A stretch of 56,195 nucleotides of DNA. Origin: Phocaeicola massiliensis B84634 = Timone 84634 = DSM 17679 = JCM 13223. Lineage in GTDB: Bacteria; Bacteroidota; Bacteroidia; Bacteroidales; Bacteroidaceae. The notes under the pieces were generated by a model. That model was given only the letters and a program-made list of their open reading frames with translations. It did not search any database and had not been told where the DNA came from. Positions 7,915 through 17,358 of this stretch are shown piece by piece. The number at the start of each line of letters is the position of its first letter. The first letter of the stretch is position 1. The DNA lies in contig NZ_KB905473.1 of the NCBI RefSeq assembly GCF_000382445.1, forward strand, positions 231,746 through 287,940, written 5' to 3'. Both the position numbers and the translations under genes were made by a program.

Positions 7915-9143
7915 TAGGGAAAGCGAAATCCATCTCCCACGGGATAAATGACATCAGGTACATCACGGGAGAATCGAGGAACAAGAAACATCCCGAACGC
8001 ATCTTCCACGTGGGGGACAATCTGCTGCCGCCCGGTCTGGATGTCACGGGTATATGGGATTCTATGCGGCTGACGCTGGAGAAGTCCAAACGGGTCAAAA
8101 ATTCCGTCATCCGCATCGAGGTCAGCCCTGCGCCGGAACACACCAAAGACTTTACCATCGACGACTGGCAAAGGTTGTGGGACGACTTCACGGATGAGTT
8201 CGACAACATCGAACTGCTTGACAAGAACGGCAAGACCTATTCCCCGAAAACCGCCCTCAAAGGCAGCAAGGGCACGGTGTGGCTGCATCTGGAATCCAAG
8301 AGCGGCATTCCCCACCTTCACGGTGCGTTCTGCCGTATCGACGAACGGGGGAATATCAACAACGACCATGACATACACCTGCGGGCACAGCGGGCAGCCG
8401 AGCGTGTGGCCCTGAAACGGGGCTGGACGACTGCCGCCGAAGTACGTGAGACGAACATCGGGCAGGTGAACCGGGACTGCATGGAAACCCTGCAATCCAT
8501 GGAAAGCTGGTCATGGGACGAGTACGTGGCCAGACTCCGGAGCAAGGGATATGAGTTTTGGGAGCTGCGCGACAACAAGAAGATATTGCGCGGTTACGTG
8601 CTGAAGAAAGGCAACGCCAGATACAAGGCTTCCGAACTCGGCAGGGGGCGCAACCTCATGGCGACCAAACTTGAAAGCACGTGGAAAAAGCTGCACGCGG
8701 CTCCCAAGACAAGGACTGTTTCGACACAGCCCGCCGCAGGGAAATCTATACCGACTACACCCCGGACGATTCCGGTTCACGCACAAGGAACGACACCGGT
8801 TCCGCAATACACCGGCTATCGTCCCGGTACCAGCCCGTACCATATCGACATCGACGGGGAAAGCCGCCGGTTCTTCATTCCCGATGAAGCGTTGGACGTA
8901 TTCAATGACGAGTTCGACTACCGGGAGACAGCCAACAGCCGTGACCTCACGGACATGGCTGCGGCACTTTTCGTCGGGATGCTCGATACTCCGGCGGTTC
9001 CTTCGGGAGGTGGTGGCGGCAGTTCCAACGACCTGCCTTGGGGAAGACGCGAGGACGAGGACGAACGGGAATGGGCACGCCGGTGCGCCCGTGAAGCGGC
9101 AAGGGTAATCGGAAAGAAACCGAAGACAGGACGAAAAAGATAA
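7911..9143 (+). CDS. Relaxase (mobilization nuclease)
   Basis: The 410-aa protein nicks oriT and pilots the DNA strand during transfer. The N-terminal ~240 residues form a relaxase/mobilization-nuclease domain. The metal-binding His motif lies within SGIPHLHGAFCRIDERG, and a conserved stretch GKAKSISHGINDIRYITGES lies at the start. The C-terminal part is Gly/Pro-rich and variable. It is coupled to the MobC-like gene, followed by a membrane accessory gene, and intact. Similar relaxases are found in Bacteroides elements mobilized in trans by CTnDOT-type elements; the exact MOB class is not assigned here. Confidence 0.82.
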   Translation: MIGKAKSISHGINDIRYITGESRNKKHPERIFHVGDNLLPPGLDVTGIWDSMRLTLEKSKRVKNSVIRIEVSPAPEHTKDFTIDDWQRLWDDFTDEFDNIELLDKNGKTYSPKTALKGSKGTVWLHLESKSGIPHLHGAFCRIDERGNINNDHDIHLRAQRAAERVALKRGWTTAAEVRETNIGQVNRDCMETLQSMESWSWDEYVARLRSKGYEFWELRDNKKILRGYVLKKGNARYKASELGRGRNLMATKLESTWKKLHAAPKTRTVSTQPAAGKSIPTTPRTIPVHAQGTTPVPQYTGYRPGTSPYHIDIDGESRRFFIPDEALDVFNDEFDYRETANSRDLTDMAAALFVGMLDTPAVPSGGGGGSSNDLPWGRREDEDEREWARRCAREAARVIGKKPKTGRKR

Positions 9144-9149
9144 CAGCCT

Positions 9150-9686
9150 ATGAATAAAAAATTCGATTTCTCGGAAATAGACGGGGCACTTCCGACTGCC
9201 GAAAAAATGCAGGAGCAAGACCGCATAATCGATGCGCTGAAAAACAATTATGAAGCTGTCCGCATTCTTAGTGCCAACGTGGAAAAGCTCGAAAACAGAC
9301 TTTCGGAAGCCCTGCCCAAAATGGACGGGGCTGTTTCTTCCCTGCGTGGGGCAAGCACGGTCACACTCGGCGAGGAAGCGAGAAAGACGCTTGAACAGGA
9401 GGGAGAGAAAATCTGCCGGAAGATGGCCGACAGGATGGAACGGGAATGCGCAAGGCTAGCCGGACGCCTCTCGGCGAATGACCGTGTGCTTATCTCCGCA
9501 ACCGCTTTCTGGTGTATGGTAGAGGCAATCATCTCCCTCGCGGCGGCTTTCGTTTGTACCTGCGCCGCGAACGCTCGTCTTATACATAGCATATTGCTGT
9601 GGGAAGTACTCGGCTGTACCGCTGCTTTTCTCGTTGTCTGTGTCACGTTGACCATTTTTATATGCCGCAAGTTAAGACGAGAATGA
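9150..9686 (+). CDS. Coiled-coil membrane protein, mobilization accessory
   Basis: A 178-aa protein. The first ~110 residues are a charged coiled coil (MQEQDRIIDALKNN ... KLENRLSEALPKM) and the C-terminal 65 residues hold two hydrophobic segments (AFWCMVEAIISLAAAFVCTC and ILLWEVLGCTAAFLVVCVTL) with a short basic tail. The start is six bases after the relaxase stop. The layout suggests a membrane-anchored helper that could link the relaxosome to the conjugation pore, by analogy with third mob genes elsewhere. No enzymatic motif is seen. Confidence 0.65.
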   Translation: MNKKFDFSEIDGALPTAEKMQEQDRIIDALKNNYEAVRILSANVEKLENRLSEALPKMDGAVSSLRGASTVTLGEEARKTLEQEGEKICRKMADRMERECARLAGRLSANDRVLISATAFWCMVEAIISLAAAFVCTCAANARLIHSILLWEVLGCTAAFLVVCVTLTIFICRKLRRE

Positions 9687-9713
9687 AACATTACCAATTA
9701 AATAAATATAAGT

Positions 9714-10215
9714 ATGACAACAGTAAAGGTGAAATTCCGCCCGTCAACAGTCGAAGGCCGTCCGGGCACTATCGTTTATTTTGTAACTCACCGCCGTGTC
9801 GTCAGGCAAATCACAACCGGTTATAAGGTGTTCTCTCATGAATGGGATGATAAACAGTCAAGACCTGTTTCGGCACCGGCTGGCGAACGGATAACCGTTA
9901 TTCAGACAATAATCCGAAAACTGGAGGAGAATTTGGAAAAGCTGAACAGGATTATTGAAAGATTCGATCTGCTACGACGAGGTTATTCATCTGAAGATAT
10001 AATTATGGAGTTCCGGTGCACCGAAAAAGAAAATACCCTTTTTATATTCATGGAGAATCTCATCGAGCGACTCTGCCAATTAAATCACATCGGTACGGCC
10101 AAGAACTACCATACCGCACTCGGCAGCTTCAAATGATTCCGGGATAACAAGGACGTTCCGTTGGCAGTAATAGACCAGATGATAATGGAAGATTATCAGG
10201 TATACCTGAAATATA
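9714..10215 (+). pseudogene. Truncated tyrosine recombinase with nonsense mutation
   Basis: The reading starts MTTVKVKFRPSTVEGRPGTI, the arm-binding N-terminus typical of Bacteroidetes integrases, and continues into the SAM-like core-binding domain (FMENLIERLCQLNHIGTAK, NYHTALGSFK). TGA at 10134-10136 stands where homologs have Arg (probable CGA to TGA). The same frame then continues recognisably (FRDNKDVPLAVIDQM) to about 10215, where it runs into AT-rich DNA. The catalytic domain is absent, so the mobilization module has lost its own integrase. Confidence 0.75.
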
Positions 10216-10531
10216 CATTGACTGTTATAGTAAATAACTAAATATTTTTAGAGCATTGCGTATCAGTAATATATTAAATGTGATGATTTCTAGGTCTTAA
10301 TAAAGAAGCAATAGTTATTTATGAGATATAAAGAACTTATCATTTTACAAAAAATAGGAAGGTAAAAATACATATAATACCCCTTTGTAGGTAATATTTC
10401 CTTATCATAAATGATTATGTATAACAATCTAATATAAATTAATATCAACTGACTACTAATACGATAGCTACACACAATAAATAGAAATATATAATTTAAG
10501 TAATATTATATGCATACAACAATTTATTAAA

Positions 10532-10551
10532 AATACCTAATAATTGGTATT
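10532..10551. promoter_or_regulatory. Dyad symmetry, candidate operator of the NRPS promoter
   Basis: AATACC at 10532-10537 and GGTATT at 10546-10551 are perfect inverted arms around TAATAATT. The right arm overlaps the putative -33 box, so a repressor bound here would block polymerase. A metal-responsive repressor would fit the cluster, but the sequence alone does not identify the protein. Confidence 0.4.
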
Positions 10552-10580
10552 GATGGATTTAGCTAAACAAACGAACTTTG
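10550..10580 (+). promoter_or_regulatory. Putative NRPS promoter
   Basis: GAACTTTG (10573-10580) is one base from the Bacteroides -7 consensus TAnnTTTG. TTGA (10550-10553) lies 19 bases upstream and is one base from the -33 TTTG. The start codon of the NRPS is 20 bases downstream of the -7 box. Confidence 0.4.
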
Positions 10581-10600
10581 CGGGCAAAAAATAAAGCAAG

Positions 10601-13600
10601 ATGGAAAACCTATATGAATTGTTGGAAGAAGCAGCACATAAAGTGCCGACAAAAGGAATTGTTATTGTAAATAATAGTCAATGTGATCTTTTTCTAACTT
10701 ATTCAGAGTTACGAGAAAAATCTAGAAAAATAGCTTTTATTTTAAAATCTTACTATCAAGTAAAGCCTGTCAGTAAGATAATAATCTCTGTTGAAAAATC
10801 CGAAAATTTTATATTATTATTTTGGGGATGTGTTATGGCAGGTTGTATACCCGTTTTAATGCCTTCTGTACAATTCAGTAATAAGAACTCTATTGCTTTT
10901 GAACGCCTAAAGAATGCAATTGATATATTAGGTGTAGTTACACTTATAACAAATGATATTAATCTATTTGAATATTATAAATCTTCATTTCATAAAGCTG
11001 TGTGTGTTGAAGATATTATGAAACAATTGGATTTGTTGCAAGATTATTCTTTACACATACCTAAAAGAGATAGTAAAGATTTATGTGTTATTCAGTTTTC
11101 ATCAGGAAGTACAGGGGCACCCAAAGGAGTCATGCTTAGTTTTAACAATATTTTAACTAATTTGAAAATAAAAACTCTTGCGGATGAAATTACAACTGAA
11201 GATACTTTGATTCACTGGATGCCATATTTTCATGATTATGGTCTATTTGGAAATCATTTGGTTTGTTTGTATAACCAAATTACAGAAATAAAAATAGAGC
11301 CTTTTTCCTTTTTAAGAGATCCTTTGATTTTTCTAAAGAAAATTTCCGAATATCAAGTAAGTATTTGTGGCGGTACGACACCTTCAGGATTGGATTTGTT
11401 AATTCAAAAGTTAGAACAATCTAATGACATAAAAGAATTGGATTTATCTCAAGTGAAGACTCTTTCAATTGGAGCAGAAATGGTTCCATCTAATTTATAC
11501 GTCCGATTATCCCCCCTTTTTCAACTTGGGTTTAATCGAAATGCATTCCGCCCTTCATATGGAATGGCTGAAACAACATTGATTGTTTCTTCCTGTTTAC
11601 CGGGTTATGGAAATAAAAATATAAGAATAAATAGAGAGGCGTTCTATGAAGGGATTATCAAATTAGTCGATAAACAACAAGATTTTTGTGAATTTGTTAG
11701 TGCAGGTAGAATATTACCAGGCTTACAAGTACGCATTGTTAAAGACGGTATTCCTCAAAATAATTTAAATTTAGGAGAGATTCAAGTAAAAGGCGCTTGT
11801 GTCATGTCTGGTTATTATAATGACATACAATCAACAGATGAAGTATTAAAAGACGGTTGGTTAAGTACAGGAGATTTGGGCTTTTTTGATTATAACAATA
11901 TTCTTTATATAGTAGGTCGAAAAAAGGAAACAATTATAGTAAATGGACAAAACTTTCATCCTTTTGATTTAGAAAATTGTGTCTTAGAGAAATTTGGTCT
12001 TTCAATTGAAAAAACTGTATTTACATCTTTTTATTCTTCTACAGAAAATCGTGAAATTGTACTTCATTTCTTTGTATTATCAAGAAAAATGTCGGAAGAA
12101 CAAATAAGACAATTAATAAATGAATGTAACGCATTTCTAGCAGACAAAGTTGGATTTGCTCCAGAATACTCTATAAAGATAAAAAAAGGAGAAATACTCA
12201 GAACTTCTAGCTCTAAAATAAAACGTCGATCTATGGCAAAGTATTTTGAGCAAGGACAGTATAATAAATCAATTGTAAAACTAAACAAAGAATCTCATAA
12301 TATGGATTATTTATTGGTTCTCAAAAAAATATGGTCAGAAGTTTTAAAAACAAACCTCATTCATATAGAAGATAACTTCTTTTCTTTAGGAGGAGACTCA
12401 ATACGCAGTATGATGGCTGTTTCTAAACTTGAAGAACTGTTAAATATTAAATTAGAAAATAGTTTCTTCTATAAATATCCGACCTTAGTCTCTCAAAAAC
12501 ATTATCTTGAACAATATTTATTAAAAGAACTTCAATCTCCTTTAAATGAATATGAACTGTTAGTTCGAGAGTTTATCAGCGAAGAAATAGGAATTCCCTC
12601 TTTAGAAATACAATATACAGAAAATATTATAACTAAAGTGACTTCTTTTGCCGCTGTATATCAAATGATGAAGCGCTTAACTGAAGTTTTTGATAAAATA
12701 ACATTAGATGATATAAAAGATAAAACTTGTATACGAGATATAGCACAAACCATTAAGGAACGCTATGTAACTCCAGAGGGGTATTCTTTTCCGTTAATGG
12801 ATTTCCAAGAAACATTATTCTATCACAGTAAAAGTTTTATCCGTAATGAACCGACAGGATTAAGTTGTTATATCATTTGTCGGACACAATTGAAAGGTTT
12901 TTTTGATCCAGCATGTTGGGACAAGACGTTAAATCACATTATTAACTGTCATCCATTGTTACATTCTATTCTTTCCGAAGAGTCGGATAAACCTGAGATG
13001 ATAACTCTTCCTGAATATCCGACATTTAAAAGTTCTTATGAAGATATAACTTCAATGAACAAAGAACAACAGGAAACATTCTTTTTACAAAAGGACGAAA
13101 AAGATCATGATCACAGATTTGACCTTAAAGAGTATCCTTTATTCTATTGTAATATTTATAAAACAGGGGAAGATGAACATGAATTAATTATACATATTGA
13201 TCACCAGATAATTGATGGTTTCAGCTTTTTTCAATTCCTTCAAGAATTAACATCAACTTATGATCAGTTTATCGCTGGTAAAGAAATAACTGTTGAACAA
13301 GAAAAAGGTCTAACTTTTTCTGACTATGTTTTTGTGGAGAGATTCAGAAGGCAAACAAAGCGATATCAGAATGCAATGGATTTTGCCCTAAAGGTGTTTA
13401 AAGATTTACCAGAGAAAATATCTATTCCCACGAAATGTCAGCCATCTTTAATAAATAAAGTCCATTTTAATACCTTACATACGGAATTGGATTCTTTATT
13501 GATGAATAAAGTTCTTGAAATCAGTTCTCATACTTCTGGTATATGCCTTAATTCCTTACTTATGGCATGCTATTTTAAACTGATGAATTTGTGGTCTGGA

Positions 13601-16600
13601 CAAAATGATCTCATTATCAACATGCCTGTATTTAACAGGGAACAGCATTTACCTAATGCAAAAAATATAATAGGTAGTTTTCTTGATATTTTCCCTGTCC
13701 GTATCCAAACATCTCCACAAGAACCGATTGTTTCTATTGCACGTAAGATAGAACAATTTGTACGAACCATGCTTGAGTATCCAATATCTTCAATAGAATT
13801 GTCCAGAAAAATCGCAGAACAGGAAGGCTTAAAACAAAGCTCTTTGAGTGCAATTATTTTTAGTAATTCTATCAATATGCTTCCCAAAGGTATCAGTCAT
13901 TCATCTAGATATTTGACAATTGGTGCGCCTAAAGTACAGACAGGTGCACCTGGTACTTATATAGACCTTGTTATGTATACATGGGAAAATAAATGGTGTT
14001 TTGATTGGAATTATGTTCGTGAGCTATTTGATGCGGAATACATACAACTACTTTCTGAACAATTCACGTCTATGCTTAACCAATTGGTAGATGATACAAA
14101 CACTAAGGGATACGAAGAGCGTTCATGTTCAAATATACTCCCTCTCTTCTATATAAAATTATTGGAGCAAACAAATAAAACAGAACATGCTTATCCTCTT
14201 AAAACAATATATGAACAGATCAGTAATACTGTAGATTTGTATCCTAATAGAGAGGCGATCTCTTATCAAGGAGTTTCTTTAACTTATACAGAGTTTTGGA
14301 AAAAAGCTAATCAGATGGCGCATTTCTTACGTTCTCTTGGAGTGGTACGAAATTCTAAGGTTGCTTTATTACTGAACAGAACGCTTGATTTGCCTATAGT
14401 ACAACTTGGAATTCTTTTAGCAGGTGGGGCGTATGTGCCAATTGACCCTTCTTATCCTTCGGATAGAATACAGTATATGATAAATGACTGTGGAGCAGAA
14501 GTTCTTGTAACTCAAGGAATACATGTAGACAATATTAATAGTTCATATACCCCCAACATTAAACATTGTGTGTTACTTGATGATGATTCTATTCCTTTAC
14601 CTGATACATATCGTCGATACACCGTAAATGATATAAATAGTCAATCTATGGATAATATAGTACCTTGTAATACTCCTGATGATTTGATTTATATGATTTA
14701 TACTTCTGGTTCAACAGGACAACCTAAAGGTACAATGCTTAGGCATAGAAATGTATCCAATTTTTTGAATTATGAGAAAGAAGCGTTTAATGTAAACTGT
14801 AATAACAGGTTTGCTTTAATAACATCGTATTCCTTTGATATGACTGTTACTTCTAATTGGCTACCTTTCATTGCCGGAGCTTCTTTACACATTCTTTCCG
14901 ATAATGCAACTAAAGATATAGAGAAACTTCTGTATTTTATAGATGAAGAAAAAATCAATTTTTTGAATGTAACTCCCTCTCATTTTTCAATGTTGGTAAA
15001 TACGTTGGGATTTTTGGAGAGACCTGTAAACCTATCACCCAATATGACTATTATGCTGGGTGCTGAAATTATCAATGTTTCGGATATAAACAGGTGGTTA
15101 GAAAATTATCCTTTGCACAAATTTATTAATGAATACGGCCCTACAGAAACAACGGTGGCTTCCACTTTTTATCCTATCCCGATTGAAGAAGACGGCAAAT
15201 GTCATTTAAATATAGTTCCAATAGGGAAACCGATTTATAATACACAAGTATATGTATTAAATGATAATTTAGAATATACACTACCAGAAGTTCCTGGTAT
15301 CCTTTATATTGGAGGCGAGGGAGTGTCATGTGGTTATTTGAATAAAGAAGAGAAAACGAAATCTGTATTTATCAATAATCCTATTACTCATGAAGGAATT
15401 GTATATAATACAGGAGACGTTGTAAAGATGACTGTAACTGGCGATATTGTATTTGTAGGACGTAAAGATTTTCAAGTAAATGTCAGAGGGTATAGAATTG
15501 AATTAGGAGAAATAGAGAATGCTTTATTAAAAGTATCAGGTATTACAGAGGCTTGTGCAGAGATTCAATATGATGTAAACAAACAGCCTGTAGTTGTAGC
15601 TTTTTATGTTACAGCAAATAATTGTGATTTAGAATACAAGGATATAATGTCTGTTCTGCAAATGAAGATACCTCACTATATGTTACCTTCCGCAATGGCT
15701 AGAATAGAGCAGATTCCAATTTCTGCCAATGGAAAAACAGACAAGAAGCAATTACCCAATATTGCGAATCAGAAACAAAATTTTGTTAAAAGGGATATTG
15801 TAGGTCCAAGGAATGAAAGGGAAAAACAAATAACCTTAATCTGGGAAAAGGTATTAGGGATACCAGAGGTAGGTGTATTTGATAATTTCTGGGATATAGG
15901 AGGCGACTCTATCCGATCTGTAAGGTTAATAAAAGAATTAAAGGAGGTCGGATTAACCAACATCAAATTAAAAGATTTATTCGATAAACCTACGATAGCC
16001 GAACTGCTTGAACAAGAAATAGAGAATAATAAAGTTGAGAATCTCATTTGTATGAAAAAGGTTTCTACTCCATATGCAAAACTTATATGTCTTCCATATG
16101 CAGCAGGAACCCCTGGTATGTATAGTACATTTTCTGGGGATTTTACCGGAGAAATCAACTTATATACAGTACAATATCCGGGACATGGAGATGGACGTGA
16201 GATAAAGTCCTCTGTAGAAGAAGTTGGTGCGCTATTAGCCAATGAACTGAAAGAGGCTGATAAAGAGATTCCTTTGTTTATCATGGGATATTCTTACAGT
16301 TGCTATATTGCTTATGATATCTGTAAACGATTTGAACAAGAAAATATTCCGATACAGGGTATTATAATGATTGGTGGAACTCCTCCTACATTGCGTGATG
16401 ACTTAATGCAATTCTTTTCAAATGACGATAATGCCCTTTTGGATTATTCACGTGCAAAAGATCTGTTGAATGAAGAATTGATCGCAACTTTATCAGATGA
16501 AGAAAAACATGAATATTTGCATGAGTTGAGAATGAATACTGTAGCAATGGTAAATTACAAGTTTCTTGATTGTAAATTGAAAACCCCATTATGTTCCATC

Positions 16601-16765
16601 GTCGGTAGAGAGGATGAGCCTACAATTCGAAACAATCAACATCTATGGAATAATTACTTTCAGAAAGTTTCTTTCCACCAATTGCCAGGAGGGCATGTTC
16701 TTATTACAAAATATCATGCGGAATTAGCTAAGTTGATAATGAATTATATAGAATTGCATGTATAA
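10601..16765 (+). CDS. Single-protein NRPS: FAAL-PCP-(carrier-like)-Cy-A-PCP-TE
   Basis: This 2054-aa assembly line has these domains in order. A fatty acyl-AMP ligase covers ~1-560 (QFSSGSTGAPKG, HWMPYFHDYGLFG, PSYGMAETTL, GRKKETIIVNGQNFHPFDLE). A carrier follows at ~567-640 with LGGDSI, Ser600. A second carrier-like stretch at ~650-725 lacks the GGDS motif. A heterocyclization-type condensation domain spans ~728-1165, with DHQIIDGFS at 867-875 fitting DxxxxDxxS and NMPVFNREQ later. An adenylation domain covers ~1200-1720 (YTSGSTGQPKG, SFDMTVTSN, NEYGPTETT, GKTDKKQL). A carrier has Ser1770 (IGGDSI). A thioesterase at ~1805-2054 has GYSYS (Ser1898) and GGH. Expected product: a fatty acyl chain joined to one amino acid, possibly cyclized to an azoline. 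No frameshift is seen. Confidence 0.9.
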   Translation: MENLYELLEEAAHKVPTKGIVIVNNSQCDLFLTYSELREKSRKIAFILKSYYQVKPVSKIIISVEKSENFILLFWGCVMAGCIPVLMPSVQFSNKNSIAFERLKNAIDILGVVTLITNDINLFEYYKSSFHKAVCVEDIMKQLDLLQDYSLHIPKRDSKDLCVIQFSSGSTGAPKGVMLSFNNILTNLKIKTLADEITTEDTLIHWMPYFHDYGLFGNHLVCLYNQITEIKIEPFSFLRDPLIFLKKISEYQVSICGGTTPSGLDLLIQKLEQSNDIKELDLSQVKTLSIGAEMVPSNLYVRLSPLFQLGFNRNAFRPSYGMAETTLIVSSCLPGYGNKNIRINREAFYEGIIKLVDKQQDFCEFVSAGRILPGLQVRIVKDGIPQNNLNLGEIQVKGACVMSGYYNDIQSTDEVLKDGWLSTGDLGFFDYNNILYIVGRKKETIIVNGQNFHPFDLENCVLEKFGLSIEKTVFTSFYSSTENREIVLHFFVLSRKMSEEQIRQLINECNAFLADKVGFAPEYSIKIKKGEILRTSSSKIKRRSMAKYFEQGQYNKSIVKLNKESHNMDYLLVLKKIWSEVLKTNLIHIEDNFFSLGGDSIRSMMAVSKLEELLNIKLENSFFYKYPTLVSQKHYLEQYLLKELQSPLNEYELLVREFISEEIGIPSLEIQYTENIITKVTSFAAVYQMMKRLTEVFDKITLDDIKDKTCIRDIAQTIKERYVTPEGYSFPLMDFQETLFYHSKSFIRNEPTGLSCYIICRTQLKGFFDPACWDKTLNHIINCHPLLHSILSEESDKPEMITLPEYPTFKSSYEDITSMNKEQQETFFLQKDEKDHDHRFDLKEYPLFYCNIYKTGEDEHELIIHIDHQIIDGFSFFQFLQELTSTYDQFIAGKEITVEQEKGLTFSDYVFVERFRRQTKRYQNAMDFALKVFKDLPEKISIPTKCQPSLINKVHFNTLHTELDSLLMNKVLEISSHTSGICLNSLLMACYFKLMNLWSGQNDLIINMPVFNREQHLPNAKNIIGSFLDIFPVRIQTSPQEPIVSIARKIEQFVRTMLEYPISSIELSRKIAEQEGLKQSSLSAIIFSNSINMLPKGISHSSRYLTIGAPKVQTGAPGTYIDLVMYTWENKWCFDWNYVRELFDAEYIQLLSEQFTSMLNQLVDDTNTKGYEERSCSNILPLFYIKLLEQTNKTEHAYPLKTIYEQISNTVDLYPNREAISYQGVSLTYTEFWKKANQMAHFLRSLGVVRNSKVALLLNRTLDLPIVQLGILLAGGAYVPIDPSYPSDRIQYMINDCGAEVLVTQGIHVDNINSSYTPNIKHCVLLDDDSIPLPDTYRRYTVNDINSQSMDNIVPCNTPDDLIYMIYTSGSTGQPKGTMLRHRNVSNFLNYEKEAFNVNCNNRFALITSYSFDMTVTSNWLPFIAGASLHILSDNATKDIEKLLYFIDEEKINFLNVTPSHFSMLVNTLGFLERPVNLSPNMTIMLGAEIINVSDINRWLENYPLHKFINEYGPTETTVASTFYPIPIEEDGKCHLNIVPIGKPIYNTQVYVLNDNLEYTLPEVPGILYIGGEGVSCGYLNKEEKTKSVFINNPITHEGIVYNTGDVVKMTVTGDIVFVGRKDFQVNVRGYRIELGEIENALLKVSGITEACAEIQYDVNKQPVVVAFYVTANNCDLEYKDIMSVLQMKIPHYMLPSAMARIEQIPISANGKTDKKQLPNIANQKQNFVKRDIVGPRNEREKQITLIWEKVLGIPEVGVFDNFWDIGGDSIRSVRLIKELKEVGLTNIKLKDLFDKPTIAELLEQEIENNKVENLICMKKVSTPYAKLICLPYAAGTPGMYSTFSGDFTGEINLYTVQYPGHGDGREIKSSVEEVGALLANELKEADKEIPLFIMGYSYSCYIAYDICKRFEQENIPIQGIIMIGGTPPTLRDDLMQFFSNDDNALLDYSRAKDLLNEELIATLSDEEKHEYLHELRMNTVAMVNYKFLDCKLKTPLCSIVGREDEPTIRNNQHLWNNYFQKVSFHQLPGGHVLITKYHAELAKLIMNYIELHV

Positions 16766-16767
16766 AT

Positions 16768-17358
16768 ATGCTTGTATTACCCTTTTCCGATATAGCAGTA
16801 GAAATTGTGGAAGATAGTCCTTTTGCTACTTCAGATAATCTCTTTAATGAGGAAAAAATATTCATTAAAAGAGAATGGTCTGAAATACGTCTTAAAACTT
16901 ATATTTTGGGACGTTGTGCCGCACATCGTGCCTTACAGACTTTACAAAAGGAAATAGTTCCCATTTTAAAAGGAAGAGATGGTGAACCAATATGGCCATT
17001 TGACATAGTTGGTTCTATATCTCATAAAGATGCAATAGCAGTTGCTGCTGTTGGAAAGAAAAAGAGGTATAAGGGTATTGGAGTAGATATTGAAGATCAA
17101 ACGACGATATTATCAAAAAAGGAATATTCTCTTTTTTGTACACCCCAAGAGATAGCGTGTATAGATAAGAAAGAATTTTCTCCTATTGACATTTTTTCAC
17201 GTAAAGAAGCTATTCTAAAGGCATATTATACAGCATATAGTAAATTATGCAATTGGATTGATATTGACACGATAAATGTATCTAAAGCTTCCAATGTAAC
17301 TATAATATGCATGTTAAAAAAAAATTTTATTATAAACCTATGTTGTGTAGAAAAGTAA
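16768..17358 (+). CDS. Sfp/EntD-type 4'-phosphopantetheinyl transferase
   Basis: A 196-aa enzyme that would attach phosphopantetheine from CoA to Ser600 and Ser1770 of the NRPS carriers. Motifs are GSISHKDAIAVAAVG (P1-like), GIGVDIED (Mg-binding Asp/Glu) and FSRKEAILKAYY (P3). It begins two bases after the NRPS stop and its 3' end overlaps the receptor gene, so the genes share a transcript. A dedicated PPTase makes the cluster self-sufficient after transfer. Confidence 0.88.
   Translation: MLVLPFSDIAVEIVEDSPFATSDNLFNEEKIFIKREWSEIRLKTYILGRCAAHRALQTLQKEIVPILKGRDGEPIWPFDIVGSISHKDAIAVAAVGKKKRYKGIGVDIEDQTTILSKKEYSLFCTPQEIACIDKKEFSPIDIFSRKEAILKAYYTAYSKLCNWIDIDTINVSKASNVTIICMLKKNFIINLCCVEK

Larger units (their letters stand above)
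10216..10600 (+). other. AT-rich intergenic region upstream of the NRPS
   Basis: The 385 bases after the broken integrase are extremely AT-rich and hold no convincing gene; the one open frame on the minus strand (10290-10475) is low-complexity. The useful content is at the right end: a dyad at 10532-10551 and promoter-like boxes at 10550-10580. The abrupt change in base composition marks the left boundary of the biosynthetic cluster. Confidence 0.5.

Noticed and set aside
8511..9218. Long antisense frame opposite the relaxase gene
   Set aside because: Shadow of a GC-rich gene; lacks any domain and overlaps a well-supported relaxase.
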